Below are positions 1 to 9,839 of a DNA stretch of 64,000 nucleotides, in pieces (the stretch's first letter is position 1; each line of letters starts with the position of its first letter). Origin of the DNA: Halovenus sp037080055. GTDB taxonomy: Archaea; Halobacteriota; Halobacteria; Halobacteriales; Haloarculaceae. Below the pieces are notes generated by a model, which did not search any database, was not told where the DNA came from, and worked only from the letters and a program-made list of their open reading frames with translations. The translations under genes and the position numbers were made by a program. The DNA is taken from NCBI RefSeq assembly GCF_037080055.1, contig NZ_JBAOJI010000007.1, positions 62,001 through 126,000 on the forward strand, written 5' to 3'.

Positions 1-3000
1 TTCGGACAAGCGTCTGATCAGGTCACCGGTCAGCAACTTCAGACCGCCGTGGACGACCGTATCTCGGAGTCCGATGCAGAGCGGTTCACGCAGGCGGTCG
101 ACACGACACTCGACGAGTTACAGGGAGACGGCGGCCAAACGGGATTGTACGATGTGGATCTGCAACTCGAGATCACGGCCGGAGGCGATGACCGGACGTT
201 CGATGTTCGTGTCACGCCGTTCGAGAGTGGGCCGAGCCAGCAGGTCCTCGTCGTGGCCCGGGACGTGACGGAACAGAGCAAAGCCAACCAACAACTGCAA
301 AGAGAGCGGGATGCGCTCCGCGACCTCCAGTCTGTGATGGCGGAACCCGACGTCCTGACTGAGACTCGACTGCAGGAGTTACTGGAAGTCGGCTGTCAGA
401 CACTGGGTCTCGAAATCGGGATCGTCTCACACATCCGCGATAGCACCTACACAGTCAACGCGGTACACGGACCGGGTGCCGATATCGAATCCGGAGACCA
501 GTTCGACCTCGCCTCGACGTACTGCGAGGAAGTCGTCCGAGAAGATGCGGTTTGTTCGTTCGCAGATGCAGTCGCCGAGGGCAAAGACACCCATCCTGCC
601 TACCGTGAGTTCGGGCTTGAATCGTATCTCGGCGTCCCACTCGTCGTCGACGGTGAGCGCTACGGGACGCTTAATTTTTCGAGTCCGACGACCCGAGCGG
701 GTCCGTTTGGAGCACTCGAGCGGACGTTCGTCGAGTTACTCGCCGAACTCGCAAGTGCCGAACTCTCACGGAAGCGAGACCGGGTCGAACTCGAACGTCA
801 AGAGTTTCTCTTCGAGCGAGTCCAAGAGATCGCGGATATCGGCGTCTGGGAGTACTTCCCGTCGACGGGAGAACTCGACTGGTCTGCTGGGGTTCGCCGG
901 ATTCACGGTGTCGACGATGAGTACGAACCGTCGGTGGACGACGGACTCGAATTCTATCATCCCGACGACAGGGAGACCATCACGGAGGCTTTCGAGCGCG
1001 CAATCGAAGACGGTGAGTCCTACGATCTCGATCTCCAAATCGTTCGCGCCGACGGTGTCGTTCGCGATGTCAGATCCTGGGGAGAACGCGTCGACAGCGC
1101 CCAGCACGACGAGCCTGTGATCCGTGGTGTCTTTCAAGATGTTACGGAGCAAAAAACCAACGAGCGTGAGTATCGAGAACTGGCGGAGGAATACGAGGCA
1201 CTGCTCGAAACGTCGGGAGACGCAATCTTCATGTTGGATGTCGACGCGGCTGACGACGACCCGTCGTTCGAGTTCGCTCAACTTAGCCCCGGGTACGAGA
1301 TGCAGACCGGACTCTCGACTGAAGAAGTCCGGGGACAGACGCCGCGCGAAGTCTTCGGTGAGACGCGGGGTGCCGAACTAGAGGCCAACTACACTCGGTG
1401 TGTCGAACAGCGTGAGCCGATCACGTATCGTGAACAGTTGGATATTGCCGATGACGCGCGGTTCTGGGATACGAGTCTCGCTCCCGTCATCGTCGACGGA
1501 CAGATCGTCCGTATCGTCGGTATCGCTCGGAACGTAACCGAACAGGTCGAACGAGAGCGCGACTTGGAGACGACGAACCAGCGACTGGAATCACTCATCG
1601 AGGCTACTCCACTTACCGTCATGGAAATCGACACCGACGGGAACGTCATCCGCTGGAATGATGGGGCTGAGAAGATGTTCGGCTGGTCACGGGAGGAGGT
1701 GCTCGGTGAATTTAATCCGATTGTCCCTGACGAGCAGACAGCCGAGTTTACCTCTCACCGCCAGCGCGCTGTCAGCGGCGAGGAAATCCGTGGAAAAGAG
1801 GTCAGACGTGAACGGAAAGACGGTGAGGAACTGGAGTTGCTTCTCTCGGTCGCGCCGATCACCGGCTCTGACGGTGAGATCACGAGCATCCTGGCCGTCC
1901 TGGAGGATATTACTGACCAGAAACAGTTAGAGTCGAAACTCCGCGCACTCCAAGAGACAGCACAGCGACTCAGTGGCGCACAGTCGAGTGACGAAATCAG
2001 CGATATCGCGGTCGAGGCGGCCGTCGAGACGCTCGGGTTCGATCTGACCGGGATCTGGGAATATACCGCCCAGGGCGACGCCCTCGTCCCGCTGAGTACG
2101 AGTGCTGCCACGAAAGACAGAGTCGGCGAGCTCCCGCGATTGGAATCCGGGGACAGCCTCGCGTGGGACTCCTTCGAGGCGTCTGAACTGCGCGTGTACG
2201 ACGACATTCAGGCCGAAAGTGCCCTCGAAGAATCCGACACGGGGATTCAAAGCGGACTCTTCGTCCCGCTCGGTGAGTTTGGCCTCCTGGGCGTGGGAAC
2301 GTCGTCGGATCGGACGTTCTCGGACACAGACGTGGATCTGTTTCAGATCCTGGGTGCGACCGTCGAGGGGGCATTCGCTCGTTCGAGTCGCGAAACGGAA
2401 CTGCAGCGCCAGAACGAACGGCTCGACGAGTTCGCCAGTGTCGTCGCCCACGACCTCCGGAATCCCCTGTCCGTTGCCATCGGCTTTCTGGATGTCGTCG
2501 AAGAGACCGGTGATCTCGAACACGTAGATCGGATCGCCTCTGCACACGACCGTATGGAGCGACTGATCGATGATCTCCTCACGCTGGCGCGTGGCGAATC
2601 TACGATCACCGAGACGGAACAGGTCGATTTGGAGATGGTCACGACAAAGGCGTGGGGATTTGTCGATACTGCTGACGCGACGCTGACTGTTTCCGAGGGC
2701 GTCCCAACAGTTGCCGGCGATGGCAGCAGGTTGACGCAGTTCTTCGAGAATCTGTTCAGAAATGCGATCGAGCACGGCGGAGAAGCCGTCACCGTAACCG
2801 TCGGTCGTCTGGAGCACGATGACGGATTCTACGTCGAGGACGACGGCGATGGGATTCCGCCAGCGAAGCGTGACGACGTGCTCGAACACGGTGTCACATC
2901 CAACGAAGGGGGGACCGGCTTTGGCCTCTCGATTGTGGCTGATATCGCCAGAGCACACGGCTGGACTGTTCGCGTGACGGATGGATCTGAAGGTGGTGCA

Positions 3001-3027
3001 CGTTTCGAGTTTGTTGGTGCCGTGTGA
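1..3027 (+). CDS. multi-PAS/GAF sensor histidine kinase (5' end outside window)
   Basis: Soluble sensor kinase of a two-component system; no membrane segment is visible in the roughly 1000 residues present. The frame is open to base 1, so the start lies upstream; a GTG at 49 is internal. Order seen: end of a PAS domain, GAF (about residues 95-240 from position 49), three PAS domains each ending in a 'DVTEQ'-like motif, a second GAF, then HisKA with the phospho-accepting His in 'VVAHDLRNPL' (codon at 2449), and HATPase_c with the N box 'ENLFRNAIEHG', 'EDDGDGIP' and 'GGTGFGLSIV'. Such haloarchaeal kinases typically sense redox, light or small ligands through PAS/GAF, but no cofactor can be assigned here. 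It is convergent with meaB and no response regulator is adjacent. Kinase assignment is firm; the signal is unknown. Confidence 0.93.
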   Translation, partial: FGQASDQVTGQQLQTAVDDRISESDAERFTQAVDTTLDELQGDGGQTGLYDVDLQLEITAGGDDRTFDVRVTPFESGPSQQVLVVARDVTEQSKANQQLQRERDALRDLQSVMAEPDVLTETRLQELLEVGCQTLGLEIGIVSHIRDSTYTVNAVHGPGADIESGDQFDLASTYCEEVVREDAVCSFADAVAEGKDTHPAYREFGLESYLGVPLVVDGERYGTLNFSSPTTRAGPFGALERTFVELLAELASAELSRKRDRVELERQEFLFERVQEIADIGVWEYFPSTGELDWSAGVRRIHGVDDEYEPSVDDGLEFYHPDDRETITEAFERAIEDGESYDLDLQIVRADGVVRDVRSWGERVDSAQHDEPVIRGVFQDVTEQKTNEREYRELAEEYEALLETSGDAIFMLDVDAADDDPSFEFAQLSPGYEMQTGLSTEEVRGQTPREVFGETRGAELEANYTRCVEQREPITYREQLDIADDARFWDTSLAPVIVDGQIVRIVGIARNVTEQVERERDLETTNQRLESLIEATPLTVMEIDTDGNVIRWNDGAEKMFGWSREEVLGEFNPIVPDEQTAEFTSHRQRAVSGEEIRGKEVRRERKDGEELELLLSVAPITGSDGEITSILAVLEDITDQKQLESKLRALQETAQRLSGAQSSDEISDIAVEAAVETLGFDLTGIWEYTAQGDALVPLSTSAATKDRVGELPRLESGDSLAWDSFEASELRVYDDIQAESALEESDTGIQSGLFVPLGEFGLLGVGTSSDRTFSDTDVDLFQILGATVEGAFARSSRETELQRQNERLDEFASVVAHDLRNPLSVAIGFLDVVEETGDLEHVDRIASAHDRMERLIDDLLTLARGESTITETEQVDLEMVTTKAWGFVDTADATLTVSEGVPTVAGDGSRLTQFFENLFRNAIEHGGEAVTVTVGRLEHDDGFYVEDDGDGIPPAKRDDVLEHGVTSNEGGTGFGLSIVADIARAHGWTVRVTDGSEGGARFEFVGAV

Positions 3028-3161
3028 CCGGGCGCCTCGGGTTCGTGTTATACCGTTGCTCACCACGAATCGGGCCGTTCTGCACCCTTTCCCGAGGCTC
3101 AAATCAGCACTGTAGGGCGGGCTGATACCGACCTCAGAATATCGAGTTCTTGGCCGGTCTA

Positions 3162-4199
3162 CTACTCGTCCATCTCGTCCATGCACTCCGCCAGGGGCTC
3201 GACGACGCGGTCCGAGACGCTGTAGGGGTCGGTCTCGCGGTCGAGTACCTGCTGGACGAACTGATCGAGGCCACCCTGTGTTTCCAACTCCTCGGTCAGC
3301 AGTTCGTTGACATCCTCCCGAATGAGGGTCCGAATCTCCTCGGCGTAGCGCTGGCGACTCTGGACCTCCCGCTCGCCGGACTCATCGAGATACGCCCGGT
3401 GGTTGGCCAGCGTATCGAGCAACTCGTCGACGCCCTCGCCGCGCTCGGCGATGGTTTCGACGATTTCGGGTTCCCAGCCCGCGCGGTCGATTTCGCCGTC
3501 GACGGAGACGTCCATCTCAGTCGCGCCGTGGTGGCCGACCGTTCCGGGGACGCGGCCGTCGCGGTAATCGAGCATCTCGCGCAACTCTTGGACGGTCCGA
3601 TCCGAGCCCTCCAGATCGGCCTTGTTGACGACGAAGATGTCGCCGATTTCGAGGATGCCGGCTTTGAGCATCTGCACGTCGTCGCCGCTACCCGGCGGGA
3701 CGAGCACCATCACCGTCTCGGCAGTTTTGACGATATCGATCTCGTTTTGGCCGGCGCCGACAGTCTCGATGAGAATCTTGTCTTTGCCGAAGGCGTCCAG
3801 CGCTTTGACGGCGTCAGTCGTCGCCGTCGAGAGCCCGCCGAGCGTGCCGCGGGCGGACATCGACCGGAAGAAGACATCCATATCGCCGATGTTCGAGGCC
3901 ATGCGAATCCGGTCGCCAAGCACCGCCCCACCCGTGAATGGCGAGGAGGGATCGATGGCGATGACGCCGACGGTCAGCCCCTGCTCGCGATAGGTCGCCG
4001 CGAGTTTGTCCACCAGCGTTGATTTCCCCGATCCCGGCGAGCCGGTGATTCCGATCACGTCGGCATTGCCGGTGTGTTTGTGTAGCTGTTTCACCAGGTC
4101 GCGATATCCCGGCTGTCTATTCTCGATTTTCGTGATCACGCGCGCGAGTGCGCGATGCTCCCCGTCGAGCAACTCCTGGATCAACTCGCTCATAACCAC
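3162..4199 (-). CDS. meaB: methylmalonyl-CoA mutase-associated GTPase MeaB
   Basis: MeaB/ArgK-family GTPase of 345 residues, usual length. It chaperones methylmalonyl-CoA mutase, gating adenosylcobalamin loading and protecting the enzyme from inactivation. The G1 P-loop 'GSPGSGKSTL' is near residue 53 and the G4 motif 'VVNKADLEGSD' near residue 195. It ends in the acidic tail 'MDEMDE'. It starts 4 bases downstream of the stop of the B12-binding mutase subunit, on the same strand, so the two are probably co-transcribed, which fits the shared role in propionyl-CoA and odd-chain metabolism. The large mutase subunit is not in this window. Confidence 0.93.
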   Translation of the reverse strand: MVMSELIQELLDGEHRALARVITKIENRQPGYRDLVKQLHKHTGNADVIGITGSPGSGKSTLVDKLAATYREQGLTVGVIAIDPSSPFTGGAVLGDRIRMASNIGDMDVFFRSMSARGTLGGLSTATTDAVKALDAFGKDKILIETVGAGQNEIDIVKTAETVMVLVPPGSGDDVQMLKAGILEIGDIFVVNKADLEGSDRTVQELREMLDYRDGRVPGTVGHHGATEMDVSVDGEIDRAGWEPEIVETIAERGEGVDELLDTLANHRAYLDESGEREVQSRQRYAEEIRTLIREDVNELLTEELETQGGLDQFVQQVLDRETDPYSVSDRVVEPLAECMDEMDE

Positions 4200-4203
4200 T
4201 CCA

Positions 4204-4623
4204 TCACTCTCGATCCGGAGCGTTCTCGCGGACGTACTCGATCATCTCGTCCATCGACGCTCCGGGGCCGAACACTCGCGAGACGCCCAGTTCGAGAAGT
4301 TCGTCCTCGTCTTCGTCCGGAATGATCCCCCCGACGAGGATGAGTGTGTCCTCGAAGGCGCCGTACTCTTCGAGACCGTCGATGATCTCGGGAACGAGCG
4401 TGTCGTGTGCCCCCGACAGAATCGAAATCCCGAGTACGTCGACGTCTTCTTGCACTGTGGCCTGTACGATCTCTTCCGGTGCACGGTGCAGTCCCGAGTA
4501 GATCACCTCGAAGCCAGCGTCACGAAACGCTCGCGAGATGACGTGTGCGCCACGGTCGTGCCCATCCAAGCCGACCTTGGCAACCAGACACCGGATCTGC
4601 CGCTGTTCCTGATCGACACCCAT
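4204..4623 (-). CDS. methylmalonyl-CoA mutase, B12-binding (C-terminal) subunit
   Basis: Stand-alone cobalamin-binding subunit of methylmalonyl-CoA mutase, about 139 residues from the ATG at 4623 ('MGVDQEQRQIRC'); an upstream ATG at 4671 would add a tail unlike the family. The base-off B12 signature 'DGHDRGAHVISRAFRDAGFEV' supplies the His that ligates cobalt; 'SILSGAH' and 'VGGIIP' are the other conserved B12-domain loops. In archaea the mutase is often split into a large catalytic chain and this small chain. It is directly upstream of meaB. The catalytic chain must be encoded elsewhere. Confidence 0.92.
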   Translation of the reverse strand: MGVDQEQRQIRCLVAKVGLDGHDRGAHVISRAFRDAGFEVIYSGLHRAPEEIVQATVQEDVDVLGISILSGAHDTLVPEIIDGLEEYGAFEDTLILVGGIIPDEDEDELLELGVSRVFGPGASMDEMIEYVRENAPDRE

Positions 4624-4688
4624 ACTCAACGTTTCTCTCGGTTTCTGTTTCACTGTTTCGGTCCCCCACACCGCCTCTCGATGGATTG

Positions 4689-5924
4689 TCAGGACTGCTC
4701 GTTGGCCCGTCGCCCGGCCTCGTATCCGGTCACCAAGGCGAATCCGCCCGCCGCGTGATCGGCGACCACGTTGGGGCTTTCGAGCACTCGACCCGCCGCG
4801 TAGAGATTCTTGGCGACTGCCGACTCCTGACTGTCAACCGGCCGCAGTGAGTCGTCGGTCTCCACACCGGCACGCACCGCGGGATGATCCCCGAGGAAGT
4901 GCTCGTCGACGAACTGCTCTCCGGCCTCCGAAACTGGGCAGTCGAAGACCGGCTCTCGGAGTTCACCGGCCTCGCCGAGGAGTCCACCGGATTTGGCCCC
5001 ACCGGTCGCGAGTACGTAGCTGTCGGCCTCGTAGCTGTCGCCATCGGCGCGGACGCGCTCGATCTGTCCATCGGACTGTTCGGCTCCATCGAGTTCGGTG
5101 ACCGAATCGACCGTGCCGCCTCGCGATTCGACCGTGTCGGCCAGCAGCGACCGGAGCCGTCGACCCGGGAGACTCGGCGGCCCGAGCGGCACCTCGAACA
5201 CGGAGACGTACAACTGCTCTTCCAGCGCGTCCATAATCGCGGCCGTTTCGGACTCGCCTAGCACCGCCGGCAGGCCGATTCGCGGCTGTACGTCGAGCGT
5301 CGGTTCCAGTGCATCCGCGAAGGCTTCCCGCGCTGGCTGGCCATCTACGACGCTGTTCTCGTCGAGTGCCGTTGCCAGTTCCGTGACCGTCTCAGCAGAT
5401 AGCGGCGCGTCCATCGTTCGACCGCTCACGTCCAGCCTCGTCGTCTCGTCGAGGCGATCAGCCGCCAGCTCGGCGTCGAAATCGACGACCTCTGTGAATC
5501 CGACCAGTCGCATCGATTGCGGACCGCTCAGCACACCGTTGGCCATGCTCTGTGGATACCGAATCGCCGGTGCGACCCGGCCGACTGCAGTGGGAAACAG
5601 CGCGTTCGTCTCCGTCTCTGCCCCGGCGTATCGCCCGCCTGCGGCGTCATCGAACAGCGCGAAGGCGTTCCGAATCGTCTCGACACCAATTTGGCTGTAC
5701 GGATGCGCCTCCGGCAGCCGATCGATCGCAGAGAGGGGATTCTCGATCGGGCCGGAGCCGTCGGGTTCGTAGCCGAGCAGATCGATCAGCCCGGTTTCTG
5801 TCGCAAATCGGTCCATGTCTCGGCTGAGCACCCGAACGGACGCCGACGGATCTGCATCGAGTGCGCTCAGTGCGGCGCTGTAGCCCTCGATCCCACCGCC
5901 GACGACGAGCACGTCGTCGCTCAT
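4689..5924 (-). CDS. glpB: anaerobic glycerol-3-phosphate dehydrogenase subunit B
   Basis: GlpB-type flavoprotein of 411 residues with an N-terminal Rossmann motif 'VLVVGGGIEGYSAAL' and a C-terminal FAD-family segment 'NLYAAGRVLESPNVVADHA'. With GlpA it oxidises sn-glycerol-3-phosphate to dihydroxyacetone phosphate and passes electrons to the membrane quinone pool through GlpC. Its start overlaps the glpA stop by 4 bases, so translation is probably coupled. In several haloarchaea glpC follows glpB directly; here the next gene on this strand is the mutase B12 subunit, so glpC is displaced or lost. Confidence 0.9.
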   Translation of the reverse strand: MSDDVLVVGGGIEGYSAALSALDADPSASVRVLSRDMDRFATETGLIDLLGYEPDGSGPIENPLSAIDRLPEAHPYSQIGVETIRNAFALFDDAAGGRYAGAETETNALFPTAVGRVAPAIRYPQSMANGVLSGPQSMRLVGFTEVVDFDAELAADRLDETTRLDVSGRTMDAPLSAETVTELATALDENSVVDGQPAREAFADALEPTLDVQPRIGLPAVLGESETAAIMDALEEQLYVSVFEVPLGPPSLPGRRLRSLLADTVESRGGTVDSVTELDGAEQSDGQIERVRADGDSYEADSYVLATGGAKSGGLLGEAGELREPVFDCPVSEAGEQFVDEHFLGDHPAVRAGVETDDSLRPVDSQESAVAKNLYAAGRVLESPNVVADHAAGGFALVTGYEAGRRANEQS

Positions 5925-7729
5925 CGGATCACCGCCTCCGAATACGCCGCTCGACCGTCTCCGGTCTGCGGAGTGCGTTCGATGATCGGAAGCACTGAGT
6001 CGTCGTGGAACCGCTCGTCGGCGTGAGTTTGCTCGGGAACTGTGAACCCGCTGGCGTCGAAGTCGCCGGGGTCGAGTTCTTCGGGCGCATCGCCGTCACG
6101 AGCGAGCACGCGCCCGTGCAGTTCGTAGTCACCGAGCGCAGCGGTCAGTTGCTCACCCGAGAGCGTCGCCCGTCGGCCCTGCCACCGCCGACCGAGTAGC
6201 GTTTCCAGTGACTGCTCGACTGCGTCGAGGTCGTGATCGGGGTAGAGTTCGGCGGCGATGCGGTGGCCGCAGCGGCCACCCTGACAATCGCCCGTCGTCG
6301 CTCCGGTTGCCATCCGGACGTTCGCCAGTTCCGTCTCGGGATCACTCCGGTCGATGGCCTGTCTGACCGCCTCGCGTGTAACTCCTCGCGTCTCACAGAG
6401 GACGGGACCGGCGTCAGCCCTGTCAGACTGGATCGCCACGTCCGGCAGCGTCAACTCCGCGGTGAGACAGGACCGGCCGATTCCAAATTCCGAACAGACC
6501 CGATTCACCGCCTGTTCGGCGACGAATCGATGGGTTGTGACACTGCCGCCGACGACGCTCAACATCCCCCACCGGTCGTCGTACTTCTCGTGATCGACCA
6601 GCGTCGCGTCGTGGCCGTACGGCGAGGTGCTGGAACTACCGTGCTGGGTCCAGACGCCCGAATACGACCGCAAGATCGAGGCGTCCTCGACAGCAGGAAT
6701 GCTCTCAGCGACGTTCGCGAGCGCATCTTCGATCGTGGTCGACTCCTCGATGGGGCCGACGACGGTGTTGCCCTGGTACGGCGCCACGGTGATCGGATAG
6801 CCCGCTTCGCTTCGGCGGACCACCGGTTTTTCGACCAGTTCGCCACTCAGGACGACCATCCGGCCGCGACTGCGGGCGAGTGGCAGCCTGATATCAGCCA
6901 GCGCAGCGATCTGATCCGCCCACGCGCCGGCGGCGTTGACGACGAAATCCGCCTCGATCTCCTCGCGCTCGCCAGTCTCGGGGGTGTCGTCTTTGGTCGC
7001 ACCGGGGAACGACCGTTGCACAGTCCCCGGCATTCCCGAGGTGTCGTCGTCTTCCTCGTCATCGTCCGTTTCCTCCTCGGCCTCCGCCGCTTGCTCCTCG
7101 TCGTCAGGTTCGATCTCCCGGGTCTGCTCTGGGACATCCGCGGCGGGTGCGGTCGGTGCCGCCATCCCGCCGGGCGACTGGTCGAATTCGACCTCGACAC
7201 CGACGATGTCGCTTCCGTCTCTGAGCAGATCGACGACCGACGCACCGGTTTTGAGTTCGGCACCGTAGTTCTCCGCGCTCTTGGCGTTCGCTCGCGTCAG
7301 CGCGAACGGATCGATAACACCGTCGGGGACCTCGGCGCCGCGGTCGATTCCGTCGGCAATCCCGATGCCGTCGAGGTCGCTCCCGCCAAGTTCCGTGGCG
7401 GGAATAGATCGTTGTTCACAGGCCGCGACGAACTCGTCGAAGTCGTCGTCCACTGATGGAAGCACGACTCCGTCGGTGTCCTCGATGCAATGGCCGGCAA
7501 TTTCACGCAGTGCTCTGTTCTCTTTGAGACAGCGCATCGCGCCCGTCGGATTCGACTCGACGAACCGAGCGCCGCTGTAGAGCAGGCCGTGGATGCTCCC
7601 GGTCGTGCCGGCCGACAGCGTCCCCTGCTCGACCAGTGTCACCTCCAGTCCGCGCAGCGCACAGTCACGGGCGATGGCTGTCCCCAGTACTCCACCACCG
7701 ATGACGAGAACGTGTGGCGTATACGCCAT
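5921..7729 (-). CDS. glpA: anaerobic glycerol-3-phosphate dehydrogenase subunit A
   Basis: Catalytic flavoprotein subunit of glycerol-3-phosphate dehydrogenase, 602 residues, longer than the roughly 540 of the E. coli protein. N-terminal FAD motif 'VIGGGVLGTAIARDCALRG', then 'TLSAGTTGSIHGLLYSGAR' typical of the GlpA/GlpD family. The C-terminal third has a Bfd-like segment with cysteines at 'VLCETRGVTREAV' and 'GDCQGGRCGHR', the usual [2Fe-2S] region. The extra length is largely an acidic insert (about residues 185-250, poly-Glu/Asp) inside the FAD/substrate domain. First gene of the glpAB pair, expressed away from pyruvate kinase; 57 bases separate it from the pyk stop. Confidence 0.91.
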   Translation of the reverse strand: MAYTPHVLVIGGGVLGTAIARDCALRGLEVTLVEQGTLSAGTTGSIHGLLYSGARFVESNPTGAMRCLKENRALREIAGHCIEDTDGVVLPSVDDDFDEFVAACEQRSIPATELGGSDLDGIGIADGIDRGAEVPDGVIDPFALTRANAKSAENYGAELKTGASVVDLLRDGSDIVGVEVEFDQSPGGMAAPTAPAADVPEQTREIEPDDEEQAAEAEEETDDDEEDDDTSGMPGTVQRSFPGATKDDTPETGEREEIEADFVVNAAGAWADQIAALADIRLPLARSRGRMVVLSGELVEKPVVRRSEAGYPITVAPYQGNTVVGPIEESTTIEDALANVAESIPAVEDASILRSYSGVWTQHGSSSTSPYGHDATLVDHEKYDDRWGMLSVVGGSVTTHRFVAEQAVNRVCSEFGIGRSCLTAELTLPDVAIQSDRADAGPVLCETRGVTREAVRQAIDRSDPETELANVRMATGATTGDCQGGRCGHRIAAELYPDHDLDAVEQSLETLLGRRWQGRRATLSGEQLTAALGDYELHGRVLARDGDAPEELDPGDFDASGFTVPEQTHADERFHDDSVLPIIERTPQTGDGRAAYSEAVIR

Positions 7730-7786
7730 TCAATTGCACTCACCTGCGAGGGCCGCGTACTTATACTGCCTGATCCACCTGACGGA

Positions 7787-9526
7787 TCACTCCTCCAGCG
7801 GATCCGCGTAGACGACACCGCGCTCACCGTCGAGTGTCACTTCTCGCCGGTTCTCGACGGCTTCGGGCACGAACGCGTGGCTGATCATCGGCACACCGAG
7901 TTCCCGCGCGACGACCGCCGCGTATCCTGTCATTCCTTCGTGGGCATCGACGATGCCACCGATCTTCGAGAGGTCGCCGGTAAACTCCTCATCGAACTCG
8001 TCGGGGACGGCGATAATCGCGCCCTCGGGGATCTCCGAGAGGTCGCCGTCGGCGAGACGATAGAGCGGGCCCGTTGCGAAGCCGTCGACGACAGATCTCC
8101 CAGACAACAGTCGCTCGGAGGCGACGTGTACTTTGAGCATGTCCGCGGTATCGTAGCCGCCGTGGTCTGTCATCATCCCCGAGAGGACGACGACGGTGTC
8201 GCCACTCTCGGCGCTGCCGGCGTCGAGGGCGGCCTGGACGGCGTTGCGGATCACCGCGTCCGAACTGTCCTCCTCGTAGGTCGCGTGGCGGGGGATGATT
8301 CCCCACGTGAGCGTCAACTGTCGGCGCACGCGGTCGTCGGGGGTCGAGGCGACGATAGGGATGTTCGGGCGGTATTTGGCTGCCTTCCGAGCGGTGTATC
8401 CCGATTCACTCGCCGCGACAACCGCGCTCGCGCCAACATCGCGGGCGAGAAACCGGGCCGACCGCGCCAGCGCGTCAGTGCGCGTTTCGCCTGCGGGCGG
8501 GACGCGCTGTTCGAGCGTCTCGGCGTACTCCTCGCTGTCTTCGACATCCCGGATGATCCGGGCCATCGTCGCGACGACTTCGGCCGGGTGATCGCCGATA
8601 GCCGTCTCTCCGGAGAGCATCACGGCGTCGGTTCCGTCGAGGACGGCGTTTGCCACGTCAGAGGCCTCGGCCCGGGTCGGACGGTGTTGGCTGATCATCG
8701 AATCGAGCATCTCGGTCGCGGTGATCACCGGGACGCCGGCCGCGCGGCACTTTCTGATGATTCGCTTCTGGATGATCGGCACGTCTTCGAGTGGGCACTC
8801 GACGCCCAGATCACCGCGAGCGACCATGATCCCGTCGGCGACTTCGATGATCTCGTCGATGTTCTCGACGGCATCGGCCCGTTCGATCTTGGCGATGATC
8901 GGGATATCGGCGCCCCGTTCGTCGAGTTCGGAGCCAATTTCGTATACGTCAGCCGCCGAGCGGACGAAACTCCCGGCGACGAAATCCACGTTCGCCTCCG
9001 CCGCCACGTCGAGCTCCCGACGGTCCTGTTCGGTCACGGCCGGTAGTTCCAGATCGACTCCGGGGACGTTGACGCCGGTCCGAGAGTCGAGTTCTCCCCC
9101 CGATTCCAGTCTGGCGCGCACGCCCGAATCGCTTTCTGTCACAGTGGCCTCGATGCGCCCGTCGTCGAGGAGGATCCGATCTCCGGCCTCGACTGCGTCG
9201 ATGCTGGCGGAAAGCCCGATCTGGTCGGCTGTCGTTTCTCCACCTTCGACGAACCCAACGATATCGCCGGCGGAGAGAGTGATTGGCCCCTCCATCTCGG
9301 CCGTCCGAATCTCCGGACCGGGCAGATCAAGCAGCGTTCCGATGGGTGTCGAGAGCGCGTCGTCGACCGACCGCACCCGTTCGATCAACTCTCGACGGTC
9401 CGCCGGCGATCCGTGGCTTGCGTTGAACCGCGCGACCGACATCCCCGCCTCCGCCAGCGCCGTGATCGTCTCTCGATCCTCCGACGCCGGTCCGAGCGTG
9501 CAGACGATTTTCGCGCGACGGGTCAT
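7787..9526 (-). CDS. pyk: pyruvate kinase with C-terminal PEP-utilising-like domain
   Basis: Transfers phosphate from phosphoenolpyruvate to ADP, last step of glycolysis. 579 residues, longer than the minimal 470-residue enzyme because of an extra C-terminal domain. Conserved blocks: 'KIVCTLGPAS' at the start, 'GSFVRSAADV', 'IIAKIERADAVENIDEI', the Mg-binding 'GIMVARGDLGVE' and 'VITATEMLDSMI'. The last about 90 residues ('GAIIAVPDEFDEEF' to 'ELGVPMISHAF') match the PEP-utilising mobile domain also fused to some bacillary pyruvate kinases. At the position where true phosphotransfer domains have the swivelling His ('TSHAA') this protein reads 'TGYAA', so the domain is probably structural or allosteric. 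Same strand and just upstream of glpAB. Confidence 0.95.
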   Translation of the reverse strand: MTRRAKIVCTLGPASEDRETITALAEAGMSVARFNASHGSPADRRELIERVRSVDDALSTPIGTLLDLPGPEIRTAEMEGPITLSAGDIVGFVEGGETTADQIGLSASIDAVEAGDRILLDDGRIEATVTESDSGVRARLESGGELDSRTGVNVPGVDLELPAVTEQDRRELDVAAEANVDFVAGSFVRSAADVYEIGSELDERGADIPIIAKIERADAVENIDEIIEVADGIMVARGDLGVECPLEDVPIIQKRIIRKCRAAGVPVITATEMLDSMISQHRPTRAEASDVANAVLDGTDAVMLSGETAIGDHPAEVVATMARIIRDVEDSEEYAETLEQRVPPAGETRTDALARSARFLARDVGASAVVAASESGYTARKAAKYRPNIPIVASTPDDRVRRQLTLTWGIIPRHATYEEDSSDAVIRNAVQAALDAGSAESGDTVVVLSGMMTDHGGYDTADMLKVHVASERLLSGRSVVDGFATGPLYRLADGDLSEIPEGAIIAVPDEFDEEFTGDLSKIGGIVDAHEGMTGYAAVVARELGVPMISHAFVPEAVENRREVTLDGERGVVYADPLEE

Positions 9527-9839
9527 CCGTGCCCCTCCGTTGGCTGATCGCTGTCCATACTATCACAGTCGCCGGTCGGCGTAATGAAAGTTGTTTGAAT
9601 TAAAAAATGATGATCGTTCTCACAAATACTCCCCCTTTAACACCCTGTTTCCCGGGTTTTCGTTCCAAATAAACTACAGTAACTCCAAACGTTTATGTGA
9701 TCGGTCAGGTGATACAGTGCCATGGGGATCTGCGCAACGAACAGAGAGACGGCCGTCGGTTCAGGTTCTTCGTTCTCACAGTGGGGCTGTGACGGGTTGA
9801 ACCGCGGCGGGTGCTCGCTTAGCGTCGGGGTCGATAATC
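9527..9839. other. intergenic region between pyk and the first transducer gene
   Basis: Divergent 313-base spacer, clearly richer in A/T than its flanks in 9580-9700. It should hold the pyk promoter on the minus strand and the transducer promoter on the plus strand. A TATA-like 'CGTTTATGTG' lies near 9688, which would give the transducer mRNA a leader of more than 100 bases. No ORF or RNA gene could be supported. Confidence 0.5.

Noticed and set aside
1927..3186. Long minus-strand frame opposite the first kinase
   Set aside because: GC-rich codon usage leaves the antisense frame open; the plus strand encodes clear PAS, GAF and kinase domains.
3150..4022. 290-codon frame opposite meaB
   Set aside because: Shadow frame; MeaB motifs are on the minus strand.
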